Shown one piece after another: positions 37,201 through 44,184 of a stretch of 47,806 nt of DNA; the first letter of the stretch is position 1; every line of letters begins with the position of its first letter. The notes under the pieces were generated by a model. That model was not told the DNA's origin. It did no database searches and saw nothing but the letters and a program-made list of their open reading frames with translations. Position numbers and translations under genes: made by a program. Source of the stretch: F23-D06 sp963603365 (GTDB taxonomy: Bacteria > Bacteroidota > Bacteroidia > Bacteroidales > WCHB1-69); assembly GCA_963603365.1 (NCBI GenBank), contig CAVCMI010000034.1:1-47806 (forward strand), in the 5' to 3' direction.

Positions 37201-37652
37201 AAAGTGATGTAAGGGTGCTCAAGGTCAACCCAATAGCCCATCTCGCGGGTCAGGTCGTCCCATTTGTCCTTGAATTTCATCACCTCGCGGCGGCATGCCT
37301 TGTTGTAGTCTTCCACGGAGATGGTTTTTCCGATGTCTTCTTTGGTGATGCCCAGCGTTTTCTCAACGCCTAACTCTACGGGCAGGCCGTGTGTGTCCCA
37401 GCCGCCTTTTCTGCCGACATACTTGCCCGTAAGGGTTTGATACCGGCAGATGATGTCTTTGATGGTGCGGGCCATCACATGGTGGATTCCCGGCATACCG
37501 TTTGCGGACGGCGGCCCTTCAAAAAAGACGAAACGTTCATGCCCTTCACGGGCGGCGAGGCTTTTTGCGAAAATGTCGTTCTCTTCCCAGTATTTTTTTA
37601 TCTCTTCACCTGTTTTGGACAAGTCAAGTCCTTTATATTCAGTATATTTCAT
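34224..37652 (-). CDS. ileS: isoleucyl-tRNA synthetase
   Basis: It charges tRNA-Ile. The 1142-residue class I enzyme has the HIGH-like element GIHH at 55-58 within ANGMPGIHHVMARTIKD, GGWDTHGLPVE soon after, a CP1 editing domain, and KMSKR at 689-693. The long C-terminal region and the HH form of the signature resemble the eukaryote-like class (IleS2), which in known cases is insensitive to mupirocin; that property is inference here. parE follows after 3 bases. A promoter element lies at 37683-37690. Confidence 0.95.
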   Translation of the reverse strand: MKYTEYKGLDLSKTGEEIKKYWEENDIFAKSLAAREGHERFVFFEGPPSANGMPGIHHVMARTIKDIICRYQTLTGKYVGRKGGWDTHGLPVELGVEKTLGITKEDIGKTISVEDYNKACRREVMKFKDKWDDLTREMGYWVDLEHPYITFDNKYIETVWYLLSELYKKGLLYKGYSIQPYSPAAGTGLSSHELNLPGCYRDVKDTTCTAQFKVKKTQRVKLPFGLSEVPDNLYFVAWTTTPWTLPSNTALAVGPKITYCLVETFNPYSGDAVKIIIAKELIASYLKPEWASLDFNEYKLGDKNIPYRILGEESGSNLTGLDYEQLIPYMTPSGDAFRVIPGDYVTTEDGTGIVHIAPTFGADDKRVAADAGIAPMTVIDKNGQAAPMVDRTGKFFLIQDLDADFVAQHVNTPLYETVAGRYVKPDYEKEDEKHDETLDVAISLWLKKEHKAFKIEKHLHNYPHCWRTDKPILYYPLDSWFIRTTAYKERMIELNKTIRWKPAATGSGRFGNWLENLVDWNLSRSRFWGVPLPVWTSEDKKEQICIGSIEQLMNEIDKSIKAGFMTENPYANFKAGDMSEDNYRSIDLHKPYVDSIILVSPTGKRMVRESDLIDVWFDSGSMPYAQLHYPFENKELFEKNFPADFIAEGVDQTRGWFFTLHAIATMLFDKVAYKSVISNGLVLDKNGNKMSKRLGNAVDPFYILKKYGPDATRWYMITNTSPWENLKFDESGIGEVQRKFFGTLYNTYSFFALYANIDGFTYSEPDIPIEKRPEIDRWILSELNTLVKHCRENYADYEPTKAGREIQDFVDSYLSNWYVRLCRRRFWKGDYSEDKISAYQTLYTCMVTLAKIASPVAPFFMDRLYLDLNAVSKKERFASVHLTDYPKVQEELIDKSLEERMQLAQQISSMVLSLRKKTNIKVRQPLAKIMIPVADESLKQQVSKVQDLILHEVNVKELMLVGNNEGMFVKSIKPDFKKLGPKCGKTMKKVAERIVGLPQADIAALESGSELLLDVEGQSITIGKEDVEIHTQDIPGWVVASQNTLTVALDIEISEELKNEGLAREFVKQIQTYRKDNGFEVLDHIKITVENNPAIVTALTTFADYIKNETLCSSLSFADPANGDATVDVEGIVLKISVVREA

Positions 37653-37682
37653 GAAATGATAATGTTGAATTTTTCAAAACGG

Positions 37683-37690
37683 CAAAGATA
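37683..37690 (-). promoter_or_regulatory. ileS promoter -7 element
   Basis: TATCTTTG followed by CC on the minus strand, 30 bases before the ileS ATG. No matching TTG at the usual distance. Confidence 0.6.
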
Positions 37691-37720
37691 GTAAAATTTC
37701 ATCGAGGGGAGAATACCCCT

Positions 37721-37908
37721 TTAAAATCTCACGCCGATACGGAGGGCAGGGCCATAAACGAGTGCCTCAAAACCTAATGCGCCGAAGCCGTACCAAGATA
37801 GGCGGCATGGCAATATCTGATTGTCTTCTCTTTTTTGCAGGGGACGACTGACAAGAAAGAAATGAGGACGATGCCCATCATTTTGATTGTTAAGTGGTTA
37901 GTTTTCAT
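37721..37908 (-). pseudogene. outer-membrane protein gene scar
   Basis: On the minus strand an ATG at 37908 opens a signal-peptide-like sequence (MKTNHLTIKMMGIVLISFLS) that soon runs into a stop. A second frame then reads SWYGFGALGFEALVYGPALRIGVRF and a stop at 37721-37723, a typical last two strands of an outer-membrane barrel with terminal Phe. Beginning and end of one exported protein gene thus remain with almost everything between deleted and a frame change. No family can be named. Confidence 0.65.
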
Positions 37909-38074
37909 ATTCGTTTAATTTAGAATGTGTAATGTTGTCGGCAATACAGGTCGACTAAAAGAACGGATGAGCAAAAAGAGTGCGGAAAGAGCGATAAGTA
38001 GAATGAGTAGTGTTATTAGTTGTTGCAAAACGCTGCAAAAAAAAACGATTATAAATTCAAGTCCCCTACGTTAC

Positions 38075-38097
38075 TTATAGCTTTCCAAGTTGAACTT
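38075..38097 (+). repeat. short dispersed repeat with palindromic core, copy 1
   Basis: Matches 45633-45655 at 22 of 23 bases. The core AAGTTGAACTT (38087-38097) is a palindrome around a central G. In this copy the central TTG coincides with the -33 element of the nuclease promoter, so a protein binding here could control it. Confidence 0.6.
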
Positions 38098-38118
38098 ATC
38101 ACAGAACATATAATTTTG
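38090..38118 (+). promoter_or_regulatory. nuclease gene promoter
   Basis: TTG at 38090-38092 and TAATTTTG at 38111-38118 with an 18-base spacer. The octamer TAATTTTG occurs again directly after, at 38119-38126, and gives an alternative -7 element. The stretch 37909-38074 before it shows no gene. Confidence 0.62.
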
Positions 38119-38195
38119 TAATTTTGCCCTCGCATTGCAGCAGACCGTTTTGCAATGTAATATTCCTTTTTACTCAGCAAAACCATAGCGCAAAC

Positions 38196-39002
38196 ATGAA
38201 ATCCCCAATTACAAAAAAGCCTGTCCTGCTGCTCTTGTTCATTTTAGGCTGCGGACTTCTGCTTTTCTATTCTTTCAAAAAGAAAAACCAGCCGGACAGC
38301 ACGCAAATGACAGTGCCCGAAAAACTGGAAGTTCCCTCCTTAACCAAAACTCGTCCCGAACAGGTAATTGAACACATTGGCTACACGGTCAGTTACAACC
38401 CTGACTGGTGCATTCCAAACTGGGTCGCATACGAACTTACTGATGCGGAGAGCGAGGGAACGGAAGAGCGCGCCAAGCATTTTGAGCCGGACCCCGATGT
38501 TAAAGGATTCTGCCCCAGTTCCAAAGACTATTCTAATTCCGGTTACGACCGCGGACACATGGCGCCTGCTGGCGACATGAAATGGAGCAGGCAGGCCATG
38601 CGTGAGAGTTTCTATCTCTCCAACATCTGTCCACAGAACCACAACCTCAACAGCGGAGACTGGAAGTCGTTGGAAGAGAAGGTACGCAGCTGGGCCAAGG
38701 AATTTCAGAACGTATATGTAACCTGCGGGCCAATCGTGTCTGCGCACTCCGCCACCATAGGGGAACACAACATCACCGTGCCCGATGCTTTTTTTAAGGT
38801 CATCCTTTGCCGCAACGGCGACCAATGGCAAAGCATCGGCTTCTGTTTTGAAAACAAGGCCGGACACAAGCCCTTGAACACTTATTGCAAAACCGTTGAC
38901 GAAATTGAGGAAATAACGGGCATTGACTTCTTCCCTTTGCTGGAAGACTCCATTGAGAACGTTGTCGAGGCCACCTACAACACCTATTTCTGGGGTCTAT
39001 AG
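38196..39002 (+). CDS. DNA/RNA non-specific endonuclease, membrane-anchored or exported
   Basis: The 268-residue protein has an N-terminal hydrophobic segment (about 8-26), either signal sequence or anchor, and then the NUC (Serratia nuclease-like) domain. The catalytic motif DRGH is at 118-121 (His121 general base), and Asn152, Trp156 and Glu160 in NSGDWKSLE lie near the metal site. It cuts DNA and RNA without sequence preference, probably outside the inner membrane, for nutrient use or defence against foreign DNA (inference). I chose the ATG at 38196. Its last 6 bases overlap the end of the opposing wecB. Confidence 0.9.
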   Translation: MKSPITKKPVLLLLFILGCGLLLFYSFKKKNQPDSTQMTVPEKLEVPSLTKTRPEQVIEHIGYTVSYNPDWCIPNWVAYELTDAESEGTEERAKHFEPDPDVKGFCPSSKDYSNSGYDRGHMAPAGDMKWSRQAMRESFYLSNICPQNHNLNSGDWKSLEEKVRSWAKEFQNVYVTCGPIVSAHSATIGEHNITVPDAFFKVILCRNGDQWQSIGFCFENKAGHKPLNTYCKTVDEIEEITGIDFFPLLEDSIENVVEATYNTYFWGL

Positions 39003-40076
39003 GCCTCTTTCACCGGACCTTTCCATAATTAACCGGACTATAGCAGCGGCGGCATGCCCGTCGCCGTACAAATCGCGCGTGAACGATGGCGGAACAGTCA
39101 GAAAACGTTGCGCAGTCTCAACAATGCGGTCATAGTCATGCCCTGCCAGACAATTGCAGCCACACTCCGTCAGTTCGGTCCATTCGGTTTCATTTCGAAG
39201 CGTAACACAGCATTTCTTGAAAAAATAGGCCTCTTTCTGAAGCCCCCCACTATCCGTCAGCACCAATGCACAATGCTCAAGCAGATACAACATCTCCAAA
39301 TAACCGACAGGCGGAACGAACCAGATGGGCGATGCGTCAGCATTCCAACCTATCTGTTCCATACATTTTCGGGTTCGTGGGTGCAGTGGCATCACTACCG
39401 GCAGCAATTCACCCGCCGCTTCAATGGCATGCAATAGCGATTTCAAGATCTCAGCATCGTCTGTGTTCTCGGCACGGTGCAAAGTGCAAAGCATAAACTT
39501 GTCTGGAATCCTTGCTTCTGGGCACTTTGCAAACCGCCGAAAGTGGAGAACCGCATCCTTCATCACATCACCCACAATGGCAATCCTCTCTGCCGCAACA
39601 CCTTCGCGCAAAAGATTGTCGGCCGCCTTTTCTGTGGGGGCAAACAACAAATCGCTGGCCTTGTCTGTCTGCACCCTGTTGAATTCCTCTCGCATGGCGA
39701 GGTTGCACGAGCGAAGTCCAGCCTCCACATGGCAGACTTTCAAGTTTTTGCGTTGTGCCATACGGGCACCGGCCCAAGTAGAATCGGTATCTCCGTACAC
39801 CAACATCACGTCTGGGTTAGCCTCGTCAATGATCTGTCCTATCTTTTCGCCCATAGCAACAACCATCTCGTCATGTGGCATACTGTGGATGCCAAGATTG
39901 AAGTCCGGGGCGCGAAGTCCCATCTCGTCAAAAAAAAGCTGTGACATGTTGTGGTCAAAATGCTGCCCGGTATGCACTATTATTTCCTGCAGGTCGGAGC
40001 ATAACGCAATTTCGCGACTTACCATTGCGGCTTTCACAAACTGAGGCCTTGCACCTATGACACTAAGGATTTTCAT
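38997..40076 (-). CDS. wecB: UDP-N-acetylglucosamine 2-epimerase, non-hydrolysing
   Basis: It interconverts UDP-GlcNAc and UDP-ManNAc for surface polysaccharides. The 359-residue protein begins MKILSVIGARPQFVKAA, with VYGDTDST at 93-100, HVEAGLRS at 116-123, MREEFNR at 128-134 and the catalytic-site His200 in CTLHRAEN. I chose the ATG at 40076 because the longer frame adds fourteen residues before the usual start and begins upstream of the predicted -7 element. The ManNAc dehydrogenase that often follows is not nearby. Confidence 0.93.
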   Translation of the reverse strand: MKILSVIGARPQFVKAAMVSREIALCSDLQEIIVHTGQHFDHNMSQLFFDEMGLRAPDFNLGIHSMPHDEMVVAMGEKIGQIIDEANPDVMLVYGDTDSTWAGARMAQRKNLKVCHVEAGLRSCNLAMREEFNRVQTDKASDLLFAPTEKAADNLLREGVAAERIAIVGDVMKDAVLHFRRFAKCPEARIPDKFMLCTLHRAENTDDAEILKSLLHAIEAAGELLPVVMPLHPRTRKCMEQIGWNADASPIWFVPPVGYLEMLYLLEHCALVLTDSGGLQKEAYFFKKCCVTLRNETEWTELTECGCNCLAGHDYDRIVETAQRFLTVPPSFTRDLYGDGHAAAAIVRLIMERSGERGL

Positions 40077-40098
40077 ATCTGTTGCTGAAGAAAAATTG

Positions 40099-40106
40099 CA
40101 AAAATA
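40099..40106 (-). promoter_or_regulatory. wecB promoter -7 element
   Basis: TATTTTTG followed by C on the minus strand, 22 bases before the ATG at 40076. This spacing supports the shorter start. Confidence 0.6.
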
Positions 40107-40527
40107 CTCTATTTTCAATCACAGTCATTCTCCTTTTCTCTTCATCTTCGCCGCTTCAATGCATCGCTCTCTGTTAGACGCGTTTCGCAGATGTCAGCAT
40201 AACACTCCCGTCATTTTAAAAGAATTTAATACATGTATGTTGGCATTTGGCGTTAATGATATATTGGATTGGCATGTCAAATACAAACTGGGCACGGATA
40301 CATACTCTTTCGAGAAAATAGTTTTCATTATAGCAGAACCTATTGGGTCGCATTTCATGTGAAATTCGGGAACCGAGGAACAAGAGACATCAGAACACAC
40401 AGAAGCACTATTCAAGGAAGATTGCAGAGAGAAGAGCCCTTGTGCATCATCAGCCGGGCAGCAATGATTTCGGTCCTTTCCACAGAGTTAGCGAACCGTA
40501 AAAAAATGCCACTTGTGTGGTGATTAT
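40107..40527. other. intergenic stretch without a recognisable gene
   Basis: Small frames are present on both strands but none resembles a known protein. The plus-strand frame ending at 40362 contains LAFGVNDILDWHVKYKLGTD, which could be a trace of an older gene, but I cannot place it. The stretch lies between the promoter end of wecB and the stop of the patatin gene. I see no tRNA, clear terminator or repeat. Confidence 0.5.
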
Positions 40528-41394
40528 TCATTCGTGAGGATTCCCCGTTTTCCGAAGTCCCTTAAAATATCGTTTTGCGGCGTGGTATCCGATTTCATAC
40601 AATTCGTCTATATATTTGAAGTCGTTGAGCCAGTACTTGCCGGGGTCAACCGTGATGATATGGTTAAAATGTGACAGATGACGGAACGAAGTTGCGTACG
40701 TGCAATAGGAGTATGCATGCAGCCACATGGTCAGCGGATTGTCAGCCTTGCCCGGTTTTTCGATGGTCAGATAAGAGGCTATGCGGATGTCGCACTGCTC
40801 ATCTATGAGCGGTTGTATGGGCAAGTTGTCGTGAATGCCGCCATCTACATAATACTCGTTTTGGATAGACACAGGCGCAAACACCGCAGGCATTGCCGCC
40901 GATGCCATCACATATTGCACCAGCTGGTCGCCATGCCCTCGATAAACCGGCTTCAGCGTATTCATATTGGAAGTGCAGCAGTAGAAACGGGTCGGCAGCC
41001 GGTCGAAACTGTTATGCGGCACATACTGCAGCAGTATGCGCTGAATCCTTTCGGTGCTCACTATGCCGCCCTTGTGGTGCAGTCCGGGCAAAGCCAACAC
41101 CGCAAGGTGGTTCATCTTCTCGTCTTTCACGATTTTTCGTATCTCCTGCGGCTTGTATCCTGCCGCATACATCATCCCCATGATCGCCCCCATCGAAGTG
41201 CCCGTTATGCAGCCGAGCCGGATGCCTGCCTCTTCTATGGCCTGCAAAACGCCAATGTGGGCATACCCTAAAGCCGCACCGCCAGACAGAGAGATTCCTA
41301 TCTTGCCGTGTCTCGAAAAAAGAGGGTTTTCAGAATCTGTATGGCTTTTCTTTTCCGAAAAAAGGCTTTTAATCTTGGATAATAGCAATGACAT
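40528..41394 (-). CDS. patatin-like phospholipase
   Basis: The 288-residue lipid acyl hydrolase has the oxyanion loop SLSGGAALGYAH (35-46), the nucleophile Ser67 in GTSMG, and the dyad Asp184 in VDGGIHDN. It has no signal peptide, so it is probably cytoplasmic or peripheral. It may act on membrane lipids; the substrate is unknown. The ZIP transporter gene ends 40 bases upstream on the same strand, so the two may be cotranscribed. Confidence 0.92.
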   Translation of the reverse strand: MSLLLSKIKSLFSEKKSHTDSENPLFSRHGKIGISLSGGAALGYAHIGVLQAIEEAGIRLGCITGTSMGAIMGMMYAAGYKPQEIRKIVKDEKMNHLAVLALPGLHHKGGIVSTERIQRILLQYVPHNSFDRLPTRFYCCTSNMNTLKPVYRGHGDQLVQYVMASAAMPAVFAPVSIQNEYYVDGGIHDNLPIQPLIDEQCDIRIASYLTIEKPGKADNPLTMWLHAYSYCTYATSFRHLSHFNHIITVDPGKYWLNDFKYIDELYEIGYHAAKRYFKGLRKTGNPHE

Positions 41395-41434
41395 AATAGT
41401 TTCTTTTGATTTTCAATGATTTATAAAAGACATT

Positions 41435-42187
41435 TCAAAGAAAACTGTCGATAAACAGCAGCACCATAAAACCGGCCAACAGTCCGAAAGTGGCTATTTT
41501 CTGATGGCCGTGTGCATGGGTTTCGGGAATCATCTCGTCGCTTACCACATACAGCATAGCGCCGCCGGCAAAGGAGAGCATGACTGGCAACAGGAATTCA
41601 GAAATGGCGCCCATTCCGAAGCCTATCCACACTCCGGCCACCTCCAGCAACGCCACTGCCATAGAGATTAAAAAGGCTCGTAATTTACCTACGCCAATCG
41701 TCAGCAAAGGAGAAATTACCACCATCCCTTCCGGTATATTCTGCAGGGCAATGCCTAACGTAACCGCCCACGCGCTGCCGGTGTCTTCGGCATTAAAGCC
41801 TACACCCGCTGCCATGCCCTCGGGCAACTTATGCAAGGCTATAGCCATCACAAATAGCAGTATACGGTTTATCGAAGCATTGTTGCTATGCTCCTCCTGG
41901 TCCAGTCCGGTTATCTTATGCAAGTGAGGAGTCACGAAATCGAGCAGATTGAGGAAAAGAGCGCCGGCAATGATGCCCGCCGCCACTAACCACCAATGCG
42001 GCTTCCCGGCAATCTGAACGGCAGGCAGCAGAAGCCCAAGCACCGCCGCCGCCAGCATAATGCCGGCACAAAAACCTAAAACAGCATCATTCCACTTGTG
42101 CGGCAACTCTTTGATGCCAAACCCGATAAGGGCCCCTATTACCGTGGCCAGACTTAACCCGGCTGCACTTATCCAAACATCCTGCAT
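41435..42187 (-). CDS. ZIP-family metal transporter
   Basis: The 250-residue membrane protein has about eight hydrophobic segments and the two metal-site motifs of the family: HKLPEGMAAG near 137 and NIPEGMVV near 164. ZIP proteins bring zinc, iron or similar divalent metals into the cytoplasm. The long loop after the third segment carries HLHK and EEH residues that could bind metal. I chose the ATG at 42187 for the family-like start MQDVWISAAGL. The promoter is at 42217-42246. Confidence 0.9.
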   Translation of the reverse strand: MQDVWISAAGLSLATVIGALIGFGIKELPHKWNDAVLGFCAGIMLAAAVLGLLLPAVQIAGKPHWWLVAAGIIAGALFLNLLDFVTPHLHKITGLDQEEHSNNASINRILLFVMAIALHKLPEGMAAGVGFNAEDTGSAWAVTLGIALQNIPEGMVVISPLLTIGVGKLRAFLISMAVALLEVAGVWIGFGMGAISEFLLPVMLSFAGGAMLYVVSDEMIPETHAHGHQKIATFGLLAGFMVLLFIDSFL

Positions 42188-42216
42188 AACAGTAACACAT
42201 GTTGAAAACAAACGTG

Positions 42217-42246
42217 CAAAATTACACATTCTTTCGGTTGACCAAA
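42217..42246 (-). promoter_or_regulatory. ZIP transporter promoter
   Basis: On the minus strand TTTG (42246-42243) and TAATTTTG (42224-42217) are 18 bases apart. The -7 element lies 30 bases before the ATG. Confidence 0.68.
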
Positions 42247-42253
42247 AAAAGAT

Positions 42254-42261
42254 TACTTTTG
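42254..42261 (+). promoter_or_regulatory. acyltransferase promoter -7 element
   Basis: TACTTTTG followed by CC, about 50 bases before the ATG at 42313. It is back to back with the ZIP promoter, with only a few bases between the two core regions. A TTG at 42238-42240 is too close to be its usual -33 element. Confidence 0.55.
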
Positions 42262-42312
42262 CCGTGCCTTAAGGGGCAACCGATACATTTTGTACCGTAT
42301 CCAAACGTATTG

Positions 42313-43404
42313 ATGACACTCAACGATGATACCGTCCTCTCTGAAACCATCACGTTTTTGAGATTCCCGCTGACAGTGGCAGTGGTGTTCATTCATACCT
42401 GTTTAGAAAATGTCGTCATTGGCGGAACCCTCTTGGTCTCCGAAGGGCAATTCCCATTTTACAACGTCTTGCATCATTTTGTAACAGATGAACTTGCACG
42501 AATAGCCGTGCCGCTGTTCTTCTTCCTCTCCGGTTTCCTGTTTTTCTACCGTTCTGACTTCTCCCTCAAAACATACAGCGAAAAACTGAAAAGACGCATC
42601 CGGACGCTATTAGTGCCTTATCTGTTCTGGAACGTCATCGTGTTTTTGGCATTCCTTTTCACCCTACCTCTTCTCTCCCATGTAACCTCCGGGGAAACCA
42701 ATCCCATTTCTGGTTATGGATGGCTTGACTGGCTGAATCTTTTCTGGAATCATAAAGACGGGATGCCAATCTGTTTCCAATTCTGGTTCATCCGCGACTT
42801 GATGGTCGTAATTCTTTTTTCTCCGTTGCTCTATTACATCGTCAAATACAGCAAGACCTTAGGCATCATCATTTTGGGTGGATTATGGACTTTCAATTTA
42901 GGGTTTGACATCCCGGGCTTCAGCATCGCTTCCTTTTTCTTTTTCTCTTCCGGGGCTTGGTTCAGCATACATAAACACGACTTTACAGCCGATTTTCAAC
43001 CCTTTCGTTGGCCGGCTACGATTGTTTACTTGGCATTAGCCTTTCTGGACGTATGGCTGATGACAAACAAAATAACGGACTATCTGTACATCCACAATTT
43101 AGGAATCCTTGCCGGAACAGTCGCTGTTGTGTCCTGGATTGCATTCGGCATAAAAGGGAAACGCCTTCACGTCAACGAGTTTTTAACGCAAAGTTCATTC
43201 TTTGTTTATGCCTGTCACGGAATGCCTGCATTGCTTGCCGTGAAATGTTGGGTAAAATGGCTGTCTCCCATGAATGAATGGGCAATGGTGGCAGGTTTTT
43301 TCCTTTTGCCGCTTGTTCTCATTGGCATTGGCACCGGCATCTACACCGTCATGCGCAAATATCTGCCGACCTTTACGGCCTTGATTACGGGCGGGCGTTT
43401 ATAG
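42313..43404 (+). CDS. membrane-bound acyltransferase, family 3
   Basis: The 363-residue protein has about ten hydrophobic segments and the opening pattern of acyltransferase family 3 (LRFPLTVAVVFIHTCLE with the conserved His near residue 26, then RIAVPLFFFLSGFLFFYR). These enzymes put acetyl or other acyl groups on surface sugars or peptidoglycan. The substrate is unknown. I chose the ATG at 42313 because the longer frame runs through the promoter. Confidence 0.88.
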   Translation: MTLNDDTVLSETITFLRFPLTVAVVFIHTCLENVVIGGTLLVSEGQFPFYNVLHHFVTDELARIAVPLFFFLSGFLFFYRSDFSLKTYSEKLKRRIRTLLVPYLFWNVIVFLAFLFTLPLLSHVTSGETNPISGYGWLDWLNLFWNHKDGMPICFQFWFIRDLMVVILFSPLLYYIVKYSKTLGIIILGGLWTFNLGFDIPGFSIASFFFFSSGAWFSIHKHDFTADFQPFRWPATIVYLALAFLDVWLMTNKITDYLYIHNLGILAGTVAVVSWIAFGIKGKRLHVNEFLTQSSFFVYACHGMPALLAVKCWVKWLSPMNEWAMVAGFFLLPLVLIGIGTGIYTVMRKYLPTFTALITGGRL

Positions 43405-43468
43405 ACACAGCCGGGGCTTTAATACACGCTTTTTTCGACAAGAATGCAAAAACAGTTATTCTTTTTCC

Positions 43469-43476
43469 TACTTTTG
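43469..43476 (+). promoter_or_regulatory. two-component operon promoter -7 element
   Basis: TACTTTTG followed by C, 12 bases before the response-regulator ATG at 43489. No good TTG element at the usual distance. Confidence 0.58.
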
Positions 43477-43488
43477 CACTTTATTTAG

Positions 43489-44184
43489 ATGAAGATGGAA
43501 AGAATACTGGTAGTAGATGACGAAGAGGACATTTGCGAAATACTGCAATACAACCTTGAGAGCGAGGGCTACGAAGTTGACGTTGCCTATTCCGCCGAAG
43601 AAGCGCTAAATAAACTCACCCCCGACCACAGGCTCATTCTGTTGGACGTGATGATGGACAAGGTGTCCGGCTTTCAGATGGCGAACATACTGCGCCACGA
43701 AAAACACAACAACATCCCGATTATATTCCTGACAGCGAAAAATACGGAAAACGACATTCTCACAGGCTTCAACATCGGGGCCGACGACTACATATCCAAG
43801 CCTTTCTCTCTCAAAGAGGTATTGGCAAGGGTCAAGGCCGTCCTGAAGCGGAACATGACTTCCACGGCCGGGAAACAGCCTTTCATGCGCATCGAGGAAG
43901 GCGGGCTCGTCATCGACACTGCCGCCTCCACCGTCACCCTCGACGGCAACGCCGTTGACCTAACCAAAAAAGAGTACGGCATTCTCGTGCTGCTTGCCCA
44001 AAATGCAGGCACGTTCTACTCTCGCGAAACCATTCTGGAACGGGTCTGGGAGAAAGATGTGTATGTGCTTGACCGGAGCGTAGATGTACATGTGGCACGG
44101 CTTCGCAAGAAACTCGGACGCGCCGGGGCTCTCATCGTCAACAAGGCCGGGTTCGGCTATTGTTTCAAAGCTGAACACCGATGA
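43489..44184 (+). CDS. OmpR/PhoB-family response regulator
   Basis: The 231-residue protein has a receiver domain (about 4-120) with Asp10, Asp11, the phosphate acceptor Asp53, Thr82 and Lys104. A winged-helix DNA-binding domain follows (about 133-230), ending in VDVHVARLRKKLG and NKAGFGYCF. It activates or represses genes on signal from the kinase whose gene overlaps its stop by 4 bases (ATGA at 44181-44184). An ATG at 43495 is a possible start two codons later. The signal and targets are unknown. Confidence 0.95.
   Translation: MKMERILVVDDEEDICEILQYNLESEGYEVDVAYSAEEALNKLTPDHRLILLDVMMDKVSGFQMANILRHEKHNNIPIIFLTAKNTENDILTGFNIGADDYISKPFSLKEVLARVKAVLKRNMTSTAGKQPFMRIEEGGLVIDTAASTVTLDGNAVDLTKKEYGILVLLAQNAGTFYSRETILERVWEKDVYVLDRSVDVHVARLRKKLGRAGALIVNKAGFGYCFKAEHR

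Noticed and set aside
40057..40362. Plus-strand frame of about 100 residues between wecB and patatin
   Set aside because: Its start lies inside wecB on the other strand, it has no signal peptide or family match, and no promoter fits. It may be a relic but cannot be supported as a gene.
40269..40523. Second plus-strand frame in the same stretch
   Set aside because: Composition looks random, with no recognisable motif and no start signal.
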